Positions 17,301 to 26,173 of a stretch of DNA of 64,000 nt are shown here, piece by piece (the first letter of the stretch is position 1; every line of letters begins with the position of its first letter). Source of the stretch: Symmachiella dynata (GTDB lineage Bacteria > Planctomycetota > Planctomycetia > Planctomycetales > Planctomycetaceae). Made by a program: the position numbers and the translations under genes. Location of the stretch: positions 6,066,001-6,130,000 of the forward strand of contig NZ_CP036276.1 of assembly GCF_007747995.1 (NCBI RefSeq), in the 5' to 3' direction. The notes beneath the pieces were generated by a model. The model had not been told where the DNA came from and made no database searches. It saw only the letters and a program-made list of their open reading frames with translations.

Positions 17301-17870
17301 AAAGGCTACACGGGGCTCGGCATTGGTCTTTCCCTCGTCAAATCACTGGTCGAGTTGCACCAGGGCCAGATCGAAGTTCACAGCGAAGGCATTGGCAAAG
17401 GCAGTCTCTTCAGTGTTCGACTACCTATCCACATCGAAACGCATGCCGAAGAACCAACCTTGTCTCGGATCGACCAGACCGCCACGGAAAGCACCAACCG
17501 AAAAGTGCTGGTCGTGGACGACAACAAAGCAGGTGCGAAGATGTTGAGTATGATCGTTAAAATGCTCGGCAACGACGTCCGCAAGGCCTACGATGGACAA
17601 GAAGGGATTGAAGTCGCCGAAGACTTTCTGCCGGATGTCATCCTGATGGACATTGGTATGCCCAAAATGAACGGCTACGAAGCTGCCCGCTACATACGCC
17701 AACAACCGTGGGGCAATAAGATCATGTTGGTTGCCCTAACGGGGTGGGGTCAGGATGAAGACAAACAGAAAACGAAAGCAGCAGGTTTTGACCACCACTT
17801 GGTCAAACCCGCCGAGCCAGCTGCCATTCAGGAATTGCTTGAAAACGTCAACTCGAATCCCAAACCATGA
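14400..17870 (+). CDS. Hybrid sensor histidine kinase (DUF4118-like, five PAS, HisKA, HATPase, REC)
   Basis: This is a 1156-residue kinase. The N-terminus has three to four membrane helices resembling a DUF4118 sensor (about 22-115). Five PAS/PAC units follow, beginning near residues 134, 263, 397, 519 and 648. The HisKA box has its phospho-acceptor at H797 (LAHELRNPLAP). The ATPase domain shows the N box (NLLNNSIKYTPEGG), G1 (VEDNGLGIP) and G2 (GLGIGLSLVKSLVE). The C-terminal receiver has DD near its start (VLVVDDN) and the phospho-acceptor D1084 (VILMDIGMP), with the usual T/K residues (ALTGWG, VKPAEP). The start is a TTG at 14400 with AGGGGAG 9 bases upstream; an ATG at 14406 is the alternative. 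It has no output regulator beside it, only the small HisKA-like gene downstream. Confidence 0.9.
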   Translation: MNMWDLFAENAPPMKIKPRSTFASYGLAVVFTGLATGLQLLAHPYFGGAVPYIPFCLAVFATALIAKAGPTLLAILLSDLAVLAWFLPPPDSLLPADTAGWLGLMLFSLFGICVAILSDGRRHKTEQFQGERERFLATLSSIEDGVIVTDSNGQVTFLNTVAEGITGTGNAAAQGKPLDVIFRLINESSRQPIENLVDRADREGHDIGLSDQSLLIADDGTEKAIEGTVAPIRTQVGKFAGCVIVYRDVTERRRLEREGATSVETSRLLAAIITSSNDAIISKSLDGMIQSWNTAAERIFGFTAEQAIGHHISILIPAERAEEENRIIAQLRKGQRVEHFDTVRLRSDGQRVFVSLTISPVRNAEGQIIGASKIARDITKQKKAEERLRESEERFIQLGNAIPQMAWMAQPDGHIDWYNDRWYEYTGTTFQEMEGWGWQSVPAPNVLPEVMQRWQKALESGEPFNMVFPLRGADGEFRPFLTQVLPFRNGEGKITRWFGTNTDISAIKRTEDELREARSRLESTLAAAEIGTWEFDAVKNTVRADPNLARMFDVSLEDEASNALESYLKAIHPDDQKRVTEGIEQAIKAGSTYENEFRIVGSGNEVRWVVARGRVERDNTGQAIRLPGVAMDISERKQVEKALQESKEQFRLALDSAELGTWSVNPATYHLTCDERFRIIFHGCADPITYDQAIAAIHPDDQQRIRDAVAKAIRPDNPARYAQEYRIVQPNGTNRWVFAKGRANFEPTDAGQRLVSFDGTLMDITQQRKMQEELRELASRLAETDRRKDEFLATLAHELRNPLAPIRTGLEIMKSVMDDPETMEDIRCTMERQTQQLIMLVDDLLDVSRISKGKLKLRKCRVKLADVIQSAVEASNSFIDESNHKLITDIPSEPIYLNADPNRLAQVVSNLLNNSIKYTPEGGRIRLSAERQENDVVVSVEDNGLGIPAEMLDRIFEMFAQIDRPQEKGYTGLGIGLSLVKSLVELHQGQIEVHSEGIGKGSLFSVRLPIHIETHAEEPTLSRIDQTATESTNRKVLVVDDNKAGAKMLSMIVKMLGNDVRKAYDGQEGIEVAEDFLPDVILMDIGMPKMNGYEAARYIRQQPWGNKIMLVALTGWGQDEDKQKTKAAGFDHHLVKPAEPAAIQELLENVNSNPKP

Positions 17871-17894
17871 AAATATTGCAGCGGAGAGAATTGC

Positions 17895-18140
17895 ATGAGT
17901 TTAGAACAAGATTTGCCACCCTCATCCGATGAAGAACGCCCAGAAACACTTCGGCGACTCGCACACGACATCAAATCCTATCTCGGCGTCGTGACGATGG
18001 GGATGCAAGCCTTGGAATTAGTACGGGAGGACCCCGAAGAATTTGCGGAGATACACAAATCGATTGAGGAGGAGGGAGTTGAACCCTTGAAGGCGATCGT
18101 GGCTCAGATTGTCGATCTTGCTCTTTCGGAAACAGGCTGA
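17895..18140 (+). CDS. Stand-alone HisKA-like small protein
   Basis: This is an 81-residue protein, complete with start (ATG at 17895 after GGAGAG) and stop. Its only clear feature is an H-box-like helix, RRLAHDIKSYLGVVTMGMQAL, with H24 in the place of a phospho-acceptor. A second helix, EPLKAIVAQIVDLAL, follows, so it could form a two-helix dimerisation and phosphotransfer domain. There is no ATPase domain. It begins 24 bases after the hybrid kinase stop and is very probably co-transcribed with it. It may act as a phosphotransfer partner of the kinase receiver domain, or it may be a regulator that dimerises with the kinase. This is inference from the motif. Confidence 0.65.
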   Translation: MSLEQDLPPSSDEERPETLRRLAHDIKSYLGVVTMGMQALELVREDPEEFAEIHKSIEEEGVEPLKAIVAQIVDLALSETG

Positions 18141-18178
18141 TTGCCTGCACAAGCTTATTGTCGACGATCACCGGCGAC

Positions 18179-19369
18179 TTACTCTTCTGGTTGGTCGGTC
18201 GCATGAGGTTGGTTCAGCGCCTCGACTGTTGCGGCTGCGTCCTTTTGGTCATCGGCATCAAGATCAGGTCCCGACTGCGTATTTTCAGCACTGGGTTCAT
18301 AACTCAAGACGACCGACAACGGCAGATGATCTGACCCGATTGTTGGCAATGTCTGTAACGAGACAACGCGAAAATCGTCGGAGTGGAACAAGTGATCCAA
18401 CGGATAACGCCAAATCCACGAATTCGCATTGAACGTCGGATACAGCCCGCGTCCTTTACGCGGATCGAGTAACCCGCTGACCTCTTGAAACAGGTCGGTC
18501 GTGCGTGACCAACCAACGTCGTTCATGTCCCCCAGGACGATTGCGCTCTCACCGTCACCAATTTCTCGCCCAACCAGCACCAATTCACCGTCTCGCTTAG
18601 TCGTATCCTCCCCCGGCCGCGGGGGATTGGGATGGATCACAAACAATCTGACCGGTTGCCCGGACGGGAGTTGGATCGTGGCATCGATCGAAGGGATCGA
18701 TTCCTTAACCATGGCTCGAATCTCAGACGAGACGATTTCGAGGTTCGAATACATGGCGAGACCGTATGTGTTTTCCATCGGTTTTTCGACATGAAATTTA
18801 AATTTTTCGCGCAGCGACACAATCTCATCGATCCAACGTTGGTTCACTTCACAGAGAACAACGAGATCCGGGGACTGCTCGTCAATCAAACGCAGCAGTG
18901 CGGCTGAGTCTTCATTTTCCTGAAGAACGTTTGACATCATGATCCGCAGCCGCACATCCTGGTCTTGCGACTCGGCCCACTCAACTTGATTCGGAGCAAC
19001 GGGCAGATACGGAAAGATCCAGTACAACTGAATGGCGATACTCGCCACCATCAATCCCGCCGCCGGCTTCGCGTAGGGCTGTTTGTACAGCACCCCCAAG
19101 ACCAGCAGCCAAACCAAATACGCGACGAGTAGCTGAACGCGCGGGAAGTCGCCAATCCGAACCCACCACCAATCGACTGGCAAAAGCGGAGCGAATGCTG
19201 TGACGGCCAATATTGCGGAGATAAACAGGACGAAATACATGAGCTTCCAGTTTCGTTTGTATGCAACCACTCCGTCAGTGGCTTTGCCTTCGTCAATAGA
19301 CGGCGTCTGATCACCGTGAGGGGACGTTGTCGAAAATGATTTCGGCTTCACCATCTGCAGAACTCTCAT
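18179..19369 (-). CDS. Membrane-anchored endonuclease/exonuclease/phosphatase family protein
   Basis: This 396-residue protein has three membrane helices (about 38-58, 68-88 and 95-118), then an EEP domain. Recognisable motifs are RIMMSNVLQENEDS, DLVVLCEVNQRW (the metal Glu), RLFVIHPNPPRPGE, AIVLGDMNDVGWS (the GD-N motif) and IGSDHLPLSVVL (the SDH motif). EEP enzymes cleave phosphodiesters in nucleic acids, phosphoinositides or sphingomyelin. The three-helix form is known as a membrane EEP protein of unknown substrate. A second in-frame ATG at 19354 is a possible start. It is convergent with the HisKA-like gene, with only about 38 bases between. Confidence 0.82.
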   Translation of the reverse strand: MRVLQMVKPKSFSTTSPHGDQTPSIDEGKATDGVVAYKRNWKLMYFVLFISAILAVTAFAPLLPVDWWWVRIGDFPRVQLLVAYLVWLLVLGVLYKQPYAKPAAGLMVASIAIQLYWIFPYLPVAPNQVEWAESQDQDVRLRIMMSNVLQENEDSAALLRLIDEQSPDLVVLCEVNQRWIDEIVSLREKFKFHVEKPMENTYGLAMYSNLEIVSSEIRAMVKESIPSIDATIQLPSGQPVRLFVIHPNPPRPGEDTTKRDGELVLVGREIGDGESAIVLGDMNDVGWSRTTDLFQEVSGLLDPRKGRGLYPTFNANSWIWRYPLDHLFHSDDFRVVSLQTLPTIGSDHLPLSVVLSYEPSAENTQSGPDLDADDQKDAAATVEALNQPHATDQPEE

Positions 19370-19728
19370 TCAGGCAAGATTCGCGAACGGCGGTTTCCAT
19401 TTTCCCAATTCGGCAAGGTTTCATGGTTGCCATCCTTTCTCAATATCCATCCCGAGAACAAACAGCAACCCCCATGCCAAACTGCGGGATTATGGCCCGA
19501 CGGTGCCTTACCGCATAGAGTGTGACAAAAATCAATCAGCGCGGTCGACAACTAGACGGAGCAGAGAAGTCCTGGTAAGTACCAATGACACCTAAAAGAA
19601 ACGGCACTAGAACCAGTTTCAAAACCCGGTTGTGCCTGTTCAGGAATCTATAATACAAGAGATTACGTGACGCGTCAGAGGGTTTTGAAATTACTTGTAG
19701 TAATTCATGTGCCCCAGGACCGCAGCGA
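19370..19728. other. Intergenic region carrying repeat family A copy 2
   Basis: This is about 360 bases between the EEP gene (start side) and the PAP2 gene (stop side). Its main content is the repeat element at 19611-19700. No gene is supported. Confidence 0.5.
19611..19700. repeat. Interspersed inverted-repeat element, family A, copy 2
   Basis: The left arm is GTTTCAAAACCC (19616-19627) and the right arm is GGGTTTTGAAA (19680-19690). The interior is shared with copy 1: GGTTGTGCCTGTTC, TAATACAAG and the TGACGCGTCAGAG block. It lies about 30 bases beyond the PAP2 stop codon. Confidence 0.8.
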
Positions 19729-20472
19729 TTAGTCTGGCGTTGGCGATTCTGGTTGGGTCGATTCCACATTGCCGTGGCGTTGTAGATAGGCCGTAACCAT
19801 CCAACACAAGATCGCCCAGCATGCTCCCAACGTCCAACCCGCTAACACATCACTCGGCCAATGCACGCCGAGGTAAACGCGGCTAATGCCCACGCTGATC
19901 GACAGCAGAGCTGCCAGCAGTAGAAAATAAGCTTTGAGCCGTCGCCCGGTATGCACGCGCGCCAACAATGCCCCCAGTGTCAAATAGGTCGTTGCAGCCA
20001 TCATGGCATGACCGCTGGGAAAGCTGGCTGTGAGGACATGGGAACCATGCGGCACCAGATCCGGGCGTGGACGTGCAAACTGCCACTTTAATAAATAGCT
20101 CACAACAAGTCCTCCGACGACAGCAACCAGCACCAGCAGCGCCGCCGAATTGTTCCGCTGCAACAATAAATATCCGACGACGGCCAGAGTAATCAACGTG
20201 AGCACGCCAATGCCCCCCAAGGCCGTTATGTCGCGGACAAGTTCCTCGACCCACTGCGGTCCCCAGGGATCGGAGAGATCGCTTGGGTTACGCAATGAAA
20301 GCAATATGGCACGGTCGACCTGTTTGGTTTCCCCTTCACGAACCTCTTCGGCAAGCTCGACGAACAGCCAAAGTCCCGCGGTCAAGAGCACAAAACCGAC
20401 CAACGTCGAAAGCTCGTGACTTCCCAACCAGAACATAAACCGGCGAAATCCGCACGTGAACCTGTCGTACAT
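19729..20472 (-). CDS. PAP2-family phosphatase
   Basis: This 247-residue membrane protein has the three PAP2 motifs: KWQFARPRPDL, then FPSGHAMMA with the catalytic His, then SRVYLGVHWPSDVLAG. There are about five to six membrane helices. The family dephosphorylates lipid phosphates such as phosphatidic acid or undecaprenyl pyrophosphate, with the active site on the outer face of the membrane. A TTG at 20481 would add three residues but GGAAGGG lies too close to it, so the ATG at 20472 is preferred. A dgkA homologue at 57.3 kb would supply lipid phosphate. The gene appears monocistronic. Confidence 0.88.
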   Translation of the reverse strand: MYDRFTCGFRRFMFWLGSHELSTLVGFVLLTAGLWLFVELAEEVREGETKQVDRAILLSLRNPSDLSDPWGPQWVEELVRDITALGGIGVLTLITLAVVGYLLLQRNNSAALLVLVAVVGGLVVSYLLKWQFARPRPDLVPHGSHVLTASFPSGHAMMAATTYLTLGALLARVHTGRRLKAYFLLLAALLSISVGISRVYLGVHWPSDVLAGWTLGACWAILCWMVTAYLQRHGNVESTQPESPTPD

Positions 20473-20946
20473 CGTTTTCAAACCCTTCCCAAACTCCGCC
20501 TAAACAAATCGCAATATCGTGACGTAACCAGGCTCGCAGCAATGGACGTTCCGAACAGGTCGTTTCATTGCAAGTTCAGCCACAGGCATCAAACAACCAG
20601 AGGGAAACAGCGGCGTTCACAACCTTCAGTCACACCCAAGTTGCATCCGGTCGAGACCACAACAGGCAATTTGCGAGCCAAATCACCGGCAATCGCCACA
20701 AAGCGAAATTTTCGCAGCGAATTAGCAGCACTCCACCAACTGGCAGCCTGCCCTTCAACCAGAATGGTCGACGCGCGATCATCGAGTTCGGGAGCCACAG
20801 CATGACGATGAGTCAGCAAGCGACTCTTGCGATGTATAGCCGCGCGGGCTGATCGGATTTCCACCAAGACTCCGGCGGGGAGCGGATGACAAGCAGCCCA
20901 CCCCAAAGAACGCAATAAGCCCATGCAAGACATGGGCTTATGCAAA
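20473..20946. other. Intergenic region, no gene supported
   Basis: This is about 470 bases between the PAP2 gene and tRNA-Lys. Open frames of 94-129 codons exist on both strands but overlap one another, lack ribosome sites and do not resemble any family I know. It may be a decayed remnant; I see no repeat arms. Confidence 0.45.
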
Positions 20947-21019
<73 letters not shown>

Positions 21020-21250
21020 TGGGGTGATCGAATGCGCTTCGATCGGCGTCTGCTGACGCGATTTGGCGTCGTTTGGCGGGTTTTTTAATAATCCGCCAAA
21101 CGGGTCGCTAGCTTAGCAATCGAAAGACAATTCTAAAAGGGACCCGACGCCAGAAGTTGGTGGTTTGGGACACGATTTTTTTAACTCTGGTTCGCGTTTT
21201 TGATCAGAGGCACGATTCTCAGCCTACGGATAGGCTGATTGGGGCAGAAT

Positions 21251-22834
21251 TTAGATCTGAGGACCCGCATTCAGGATCTCTGAACTGGCTCCAGCGGCGT
21301 AATTTTCGAAATTGCGGGCGAACATCGTCGCCAACTTGGCGGCCGTCTCCTTGAAAGCGGTCGGGTCGTCCCAGGTCTTCCAGGGCAAGAGGATTTCGTC
21401 CGGCACATTCGGGCAGGTGGTGGGGATTTGAAACCCAAAAACGGGGTCTGCTTCGCACGGAACGTCGGACAACTCGCCGCTGTGGATGGCGTCGATGATG
21501 CCACGGGTATAGGCCAGTTGCATCCGCGCCCCGGTCCCGTAGGCTCCCCCGGACCAGCCGGTATTGACCAGCCAGGCGGAACTGCCGTGACGTTGCATCT
21601 TTTCGGCCAACAATTCGGCATATTTCGCCGGGTGCCAAACCAAAAAAGCCGCTCCGAAACAAGCTGAAAAGGTGGCTTGCGGCTCGGTGACTCCGACCTC
21701 GGTGCCAGCAACTTTGGCGGTGTAGCCGCTGATGAAATGGTACATCGCTTGCTCCGGCGTGAGTTTGCTGACCGGGGGCAAAACACCAAAAGCGTCGCAG
21801 GTGAGCAGGATGATGTTGCGAGGATGTCCGCCCACGCAAGGGGTCTTGGCGTTGGGGATAAACTCGATGGGGTAGGAGGTGCGTGTATTTTCCGTAATGG
21901 ACGAGTCGTGGTAATCGACCTCACGCGTGTGGGGATCCATGACGATGTTTTCCAACACCGCTCCGAAACGGATCGCGGAAAAGATGGCCGGTTCCTTTTC
22001 GGCGGACAGGTCGATCGTTTTGGCGTAACAGCCCCCTTCGATATTGAAGACGCCGTTGTCGGACCAACAATGTTCGTCGTCTCCGATCAAGGCTCGGTCG
22101 GGATCGGCGGACAGCGTGGTCTTGCCTGTCCCGGACAGCCCGAAGAACAGCGAAACGTCGCCCTCGGATCCTTCGTTGGCGCTACAGTGCATCGAAAGCA
22201 CGCCGATTTTGGGCATCAGATAGTTCATGACCGTGAAGACGCCCTTTTTCATCTCACCGGCGTACTGCGTGCCCAAGAGCACAAATTCGCGATCCTTGAA
22301 ACTGAGAGCGACACTCGTCTTGGAGGTCACGCCTTCGATGTCGGGATCGGCGTCGGTGGCGCCGCTGTTATAGATGACGAAATCGGGCTCGCCGAAGTCG
22401 GCCAATTGCTCCGCCGTGGGACGGATCAGCATGTTGTGCATAAACAGCGCATGATACGCCTGGCAACAGATCACCCGCACCTTCAACTGATGCTCCGGAT
22501 CCCAGCCGGCGTAACCATCGAGCACGTAGAGGTATTTGCGCGAGTTCAGATACTCGACTGCCACAGCGCGAAGTTTTGTAAAGCTGTCATGCTGGAGCTT
22601 GATGTTGACGTCGCCCCACCAAACATCTTCACTCGTCTCCGCATCCTCGACGACGCGTTTGTCCTTGGGACTGCGACCGGTCTTCTCGCCGGAGAGTGTT
22701 GCTAAGGCGCCGGTGGAGTTGATCTGTGCGCCCGCGCGGGTGATCGCTTTTTCATACAATTCAGCGGGGGCCAGGTTTCGATGAATGGTTTCAACAGTGA
22801 TACCGTACTGATTCAGATCGACGTCCATGACCAT
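21251..22834 (-). CDS. pckA: Phosphoenolpyruvate carboxykinase (ATP)
   Basis: This 527-residue enzyme converts oxaloacetate and ATP to PEP, ADP and CO2, the first step of gluconeogenesis. It has the ATP-type PEPCK signatures: [15 protein letters not shown] near the N-terminus, the [20 protein letters not shown] block, the kinase P-loop [13 protein letters not shown], the metal-binding [26 protein letters not shown] block and the [11 protein letters not shown] segment. The length is normal. The ATG at 22834 has AAGGA 5 bases upstream; ATG 22828 is in frame. It is transcribed alone, with a 485-base upstream region that contains a strong hairpin. Confidence 0.97.
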   Translation of the reverse strand: MVMDVDLNQYGITVETIHRNLAPAELYEKAITRAGAQINSTGALATLSGEKTGRSPKDKRVVEDAETSEDVWWGDVNIKLQHDSFTKLRAVAVEYLNSRKYLYVLDGYAGWDPEHQLKVRVICCQAYHALFMHNMLIRPTAEQLADFGEPDFVIYNSGATDADPDIEGVTSKTSVALSFKDREFVLLGTQYAGEMKKGVFTVMNYLMPKIGVLSMHCSANEGSEGDVSLFFGLSGTGKTTLSADPDRALIGDDEHCWSDNGVFNIEGGCYAKTIDLSAEKEPAIFSAIRFGAVLENIVMDPHTREVDYHDSSITENTRTSYPIEFIPNAKTPCVGGHPRNIILLTCDAFGVLPPVSKLTPEQAMYHFISGYTAKVAGTEVGVTEPQATFSACFGAAFLVWHPAKYAELLAEKMQRHGSSAWLVNTGWSGGAYGTGARMQLAYTRGIIDAIHSGELSDVPCEADPVFGFQIPTTCPNVPDEILLPWKTWDDPTAFKETAAKLATMFARNFENYAAGASSEILNAGPQI

Positions 22835-23320
22835 GATGATCCTTGTTGACTATGCTGTGTCGGGAGTTTCCAAAGAATGTGTGAACGTATTCCTATTCGT
22901 TGATATGGATGCAAGCCGACACATCCGCCGGGCGTCCGCCGATCGTCAGCGGCCCCTGAAGAGATTGTCCCAGTGCTAAGAGGGGACAGTGATTTTCACA
23001 TAATAGATACAAGGAGAGAGATGTCAAACCCCAACATTTGGGGATTCTGCACAAGCAATAATCAGAAACTGATGTGCGGCAAAACGCGCTAGAACGTCTG
23101 GGTCGCGCCCGCTTAATCCGACCATTCGGATTAAGCGGTGCCGGATAGTGTTGGACGGCGAATAGAATCGGGCGAATTCCGACACGGCGTGATTTTTGAG
23201 GCTACACTTTGACGCGTACCCCGAGGAGATTCCTTCCCCCAACCCTCTCCTCACCGCCTCCCGCCGCTTTTCGAAAGAACTCGGCGCGTCGGCAATTTCC
23301 CACCCCCGGGAGTCAGAGAC
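22835..23320. other. Divergent intergenic region between pckA and a small membrane protein gene
   Basis: This is about 485 bases. It holds the perfect 13-bp hairpin at 23109-23138 and otherwise no gene. The promoter of pckA should be within the first 200 bases, but I cannot place it with confidence. Confidence 0.5.
23109..23138. repeat. Perfect 13-bp hairpin
   Basis: CCGCTTAATCCGA (23109-23121) and TCGGATTAAGCGG (23126-23138) are perfect complements around a 4-base loop, CCAT. No T-run follows on either strand. It is about 275 bases upstream of pckA, on the far side from that gene, and about 180 bases before the small plus-strand gene, so it is more like an operator or REP-type hairpin than a terminator. 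Confidence 0.65.
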
Positions 23321-23692
23321 ATGCACCCAGCTCAATCCTCAAAGGCAAAGCCCTCTGCCAACGAACGTCCCTTAATCAGCCGCAGCACGATTGTCATTCT
23401 ACTCAGCTATCAAGCCGGCATGCTGATTGGGAACGGAATTCCGACGACGCTCTCGGCCATGATGTACTTGGCAGTCACGGTTGGCCTGATTTCCTACTTG
23501 GGCATTGCGCTCGTGCGTCAGGAAAGCGTGCGACGGCGCGAGGCGAACAAGCATCGTAAAATCGCTCAGCGAATCGACCGCCGCATTCAAGCCCACATCA
23601 TCGACCCGCCTGTCCAGTCGCCAAAGGCACCCATCCAACCCAAGCTGCGCGCGGATGCCGATTTCATTCCGGTGGTCAACAATTGGGCCTAA
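23321..23692 (+). CDS. Hypothetical small membrane protein
   Basis: This 123-residue protein is not recognised. There is one long hydrophobic region that could form two helices (about residues 23-39 STIVILLSYQAGMLIG and 46-66 AMMYLAVTVGLISYLGIAL), followed by a basic helix (RQESVRRREANKHRKIAQRIDRR) and a Pro-rich tail. The membrane segments and basic positive-inside tail favour a real protein, but the ribosome site is poor and the N-terminus is uncertain. It is convergent with the esterase gene, ending about 20 bases from its stop. Confidence 0.5.
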   Translation: MHPAQSSKAKPSANERPLISRSTIVILLSYQAGMLIGNGIPTTLSAMMYLAVTVGLISYLGIALVRQESVRRREANKHRKIAQRIDRRIQAHIIDPPVQSPKAPIQPKLRADADFIPVVNNWA

Positions 23693-23712
23693 GCCTGGAA
23701 TTGCGACGGCAA

Positions 23713-25260
23713 TTACGGTCCCCCGAGGGGATATTCTCGCAAGAAGGCGGCGACCATTTCGCCGCGAATACGGGCCATCAACTCAGGCGTCATCAAGCTG
23801 CTGTGATTTTTGCCGGGATAGATTTCGACAACGGCATCGCTGCCAAGTTTGCTCAGTGCTTCTTTGAGGAGCACAGTCGCCCCGTCGAGGTAGAACGTAT
23901 CCTCGTCTCCCATGAAGACGTGAATTTTTCCCGCCAGTTTGGGGCCGAGCGTTTGCCAATTCTGCTCAAGAATTAACCGGATGTCGTACTTCTCCCACGT
24001 TTTGGCCACCTCGGTATCGACCGCACCTGTTTCGCGATCCCAGACGGATAGTGGCTTCCCTGCTTTGTCGCGGGGACTGAAGACAGCTTCGAAACTGTGC
24101 AGTTGTCCGCCGTAATCCAGCGCCCATTCCATGTCGGCGAAATCCTGATACCACAACACCGGCTGATTATTGAGGCGGGCCAGCGGACGTTTTTGACCGT
24201 CCTGATCGACGTACATATTTTCGCCGGCGCGGTACAAGTCGATTTGCTGAAAGTCTCGGAAATCGACCGGGTCCGGAGCAGTGCTCCAGGTGCCGCCGAA
24301 AAAGTCGGGATAGGCCACCTGCAACCACAGGCTCGACCAACCTCCTGAGGAATGCCCGGTGAGGAACCGCGCGGCCGGTTGATCAATGGTGCGGAATTCG
24401 TCATCAATGTGGGGAATCAATTCATCAGTCAGCGCCTGCCCAACCGGCCCGTTGTTGGCCGAGTCGGCGAAGACGTGGTGTCCGCGTGGGCAGTTGGGAT
24501 CGAGCATCACGCGCATGAACTCCACCCCTTCCTCGTTCTTCTCCGCGACCGGTTTGCTTCGTCGACCGTGAAAGTGTGTGCCACCGAATCCGGGGATTTG
24601 ATAGATCACCGGGTAGCGCCGCTGCGGCTCGTCGTAGTAACTGGCCGGCAGAATCACGGCAGCCTTCATTTCGACATCGCGTCCGTAAAAATCGCTGAGC
24701 AACGGACTGCGCATGACGACTTCTTTGGACCACTTTGATTCCTTAAATTTCGGGGGCTCGGCCAATTGATCGACGCGCAGATGCAATGTTTTGGCCGGTG
24801 CCTTGGCATCGACTCGCACCACGTTGCTGAATCCATTCCCAGCGCCTTGGCCGACTTCGCGCTCATGGGGATTGAACCGCACGACCGCTTGGGCATACAG
24901 GCCATCCAGCGAGACTTCGGCAAATGATTTGGGGAATGTCCGCAATTCTTCCAGGTCGCCGGGGGCAATCCTGAGCGGTGTGCCGGGTTGCCAATCTTTG
25001 ACTTGCGTTGAAAGAAATGGCTCTGGGCGAAACCAGTTGGGACCAAAACGAGGGGCCGGGGTTTCGCGTTTGCTGAAAAACAGGTAGACGCGGCCCGTAA
25101 AAGGTTTGTCGTGGATGGCCTTATCGAAACTGACTTCAAACGAAAAATCCGAGGCCGCCGCCGGGGCGGGCCGATCTGAGAGATAAAAGAAAAGCAACCA
25201 GGCAAAAAAGAACAGCAGCGTCTTAGCCGACCGTCTAAGGAAACGACGTGAATTCGCCAT
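23713..25260 (-). CDS. Exported alpha/beta-hydrolase (esterase D-like)
   Basis: This is a 515-residue protein with a signal or anchor (RRSAKTLLFFFAWLLFFYL). An N-terminal beta domain (about 40-190) precedes a putative-esterase domain of the Esterase D/antigen 85 type. The nucleophile is S304 in TGHSSGG, the oxyanion strand is YPVIYQIPGFGGTHFHGRR, and the late catalytic His is likely in YPGKNHSSL. It probably hydrolyses an ester, such as a carbohydrate acyl ester, outside the cytoplasm. The start at 25260 is chosen because it begins the signal sequence; the frame continues 15 codons upstream. The length is greater than the single-domain family because of the N-terminal domain. Confidence 0.83.
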   Translation of the reverse strand: MANSRRFLRRSAKTLLFFFAWLLFFYLSDRPAPAAASDFSFEVSFDKAIHDKPFTGRVYLFFSKRETPAPRFGPNWFRPEPFLSTQVKDWQPGTPLRIAPGDLEELRTFPKSFAEVSLDGLYAQAVVRFNPHEREVGQGAGNGFSNVVRVDAKAPAKTLHLRVDQLAEPPKFKESKWSKEVVMRSPLLSDFYGRDVEMKAAVILPASYYDEPQRRYPVIYQIPGFGGTHFHGRRSKPVAEKNEEGVEFMRVMLDPNCPRGHHVFADSANNGPVGQALTDELIPHIDDEFRTIDQPAARFLTGHSSGGWSSLWLQVAYPDFFGGTWSTAPDPVDFRDFQQIDLYRAGENMYVDQDGQKRPLARLNNQPVLWYQDFADMEWALDYGGQLHSFEAVFSPRDKAGKPLSVWDRETGAVDTEVAKTWEKYDIRLILEQNWQTLGPKLAGKIHVFMGDEDTFYLDGATVLLKEALSKLGSDAVVEIYPGKNHSSLMTPELMARIRGEMVAAFLREYPLGGP

Positions 25261-25485
25261 AAGTTTGCTTTCAGTAGGGGCAGCAGGTGTGCTGATTGTG
25301 CGCATGCGGCCGAGAAGGGGCTATGCTTATAGAGCGACAAATATGATCTACCAAATAGTTTATGCCCCACGAAGAAGACTTTCCAGCCCGGTCAGCTCGG
25401 GGTGCTATTCGGCGCCTCGGTCGCCTATAATAACGAACCTGGTTGAATCGAACTTGTCTCCAGACTAGCAAATGTCATGCAAAAA

Positions 25486-25560
25486 CCCTCACCCCGGCCG
25501 TCTCCCAGAGGGAGAGGGAGTTTGAATTCAGGGTGCGTCGCGACGCACCTTTCTAGGTAG
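25486..25560. repeat. Two adjacent REP-like hairpins upstream of smpB
   Basis: The first (25486-25520) is a CCCTCACCCC...CTCCCAGAGGGAGAGGG element of a type seen in many bacterial genomes, with a CTCCC/GGGAG stem. The second (25532-25549) is an 18-bp perfect palindrome, GGTGCGTCGCGACGCACC, followed by TTTCT and TAGGAC. The same palindromic core with the same trailing bases recurs at 46656 (family B). The remainder of 25261-25672 holds nothing else I can support. Confidence 0.7.
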
Positions 25561-25672
25561 GACACCCGACGCAGATCACGAAAACAGCGAGAACCACTCA
25601 ACCTGAGTTCAACCTGTAATCGATCTGTGACAAAATAAGAACCCGCGGACGGCGCAACTTGGGAATATCAGC

Positions 25673-26173
25673 ATGGGTAAAAAGAGTAAAAAAAGCAAAA
25701 AGAAGAAATCGACCGAAGATCCGAATTTCAAAACGATCGCCCGCAACCGTAAAGCGCGGCATCAGTACGAAATCCTGGACGAAATGGAGTGCGGCATCGT
25801 TCTGCAAGGGAGCGAAGTCAAAAGCGCGCGGAGTGGCAAGGTCTCACTGGACGAGGCCTACGGCCGGGTACAGGGGAATGAGGTCTATCTGGTCGGCTGT
25901 GATATCGCGGAGTACCCGCAAGCCAACCTCATGAATCACGAGCCGAAGCGGACGCGCAAGCTATTGTTGCATCGCCGGGAGATCAGCAAATTCGCCGAAA
26001 CGGCTAGTCAAAATGGTCTGACGCTCGTGCCCACAGCGATGTACTTCAAAAAGGGCGTTGCCAAAGTCAAACTGGCCACCGCCCGTGGACGCAAACTGCA
26101 CGACAAGCGGGATAAGCTCAAAAAGGATACCGCCCAAATGGAAATCCGCCGGGCGATGACCCACCGCCGCTAG
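25673..26173 (+). CDS. smpB: SsrA-binding protein SmpB
   Basis: This 166-residue protein binds tmRNA and brings it to stalled ribosomes for trans-translation. The family core is clear: ARNRKARHQYEILDEMECGIVLQGSEVKSARSGKVSLDEAYGRV, DIAEYPQAN, NHEPKRTRKLLLHRREI and the C-terminal GLTLVPTAMYFKKGVAKVKLATARGRKLHDKRDKLKKD block. The last 20 residues form the basic tail that enters the decoding centre. An unusual Lys-rich extension (KKSKKSKKKKS) precedes the core; the normal length is about 155. No tmRNA gene lies in the window. Confidence 0.97.
   Translation: MGKKSKKSKKKKSTEDPNFKTIARNRKARHQYEILDEMECGIVLQGSEVKSARSGKVSLDEAYGRVQGNEVYLVGCDIAEYPQANLMNHEPKRTRKLLLHRREISKFAETASQNGLTLVPTAMYFKKGVAKVKLATARGRKLHDKRDKLKKDTAQMEIRRAMTHRR

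Noticed and set aside
20416-20945. Overlapping open frames of 94-129 codons beside tRNA-Lys
   Set aside because: They overlap on both strands, have poor starts and no family resemblance, so I treat the region as non-coding.
21677-22705. 342-codon open frame opposite pckA
   Set aside because: It is the exact antisense shadow of a strongly conserved enzyme, its translation has no recognisable domain and it has no ribosome site.
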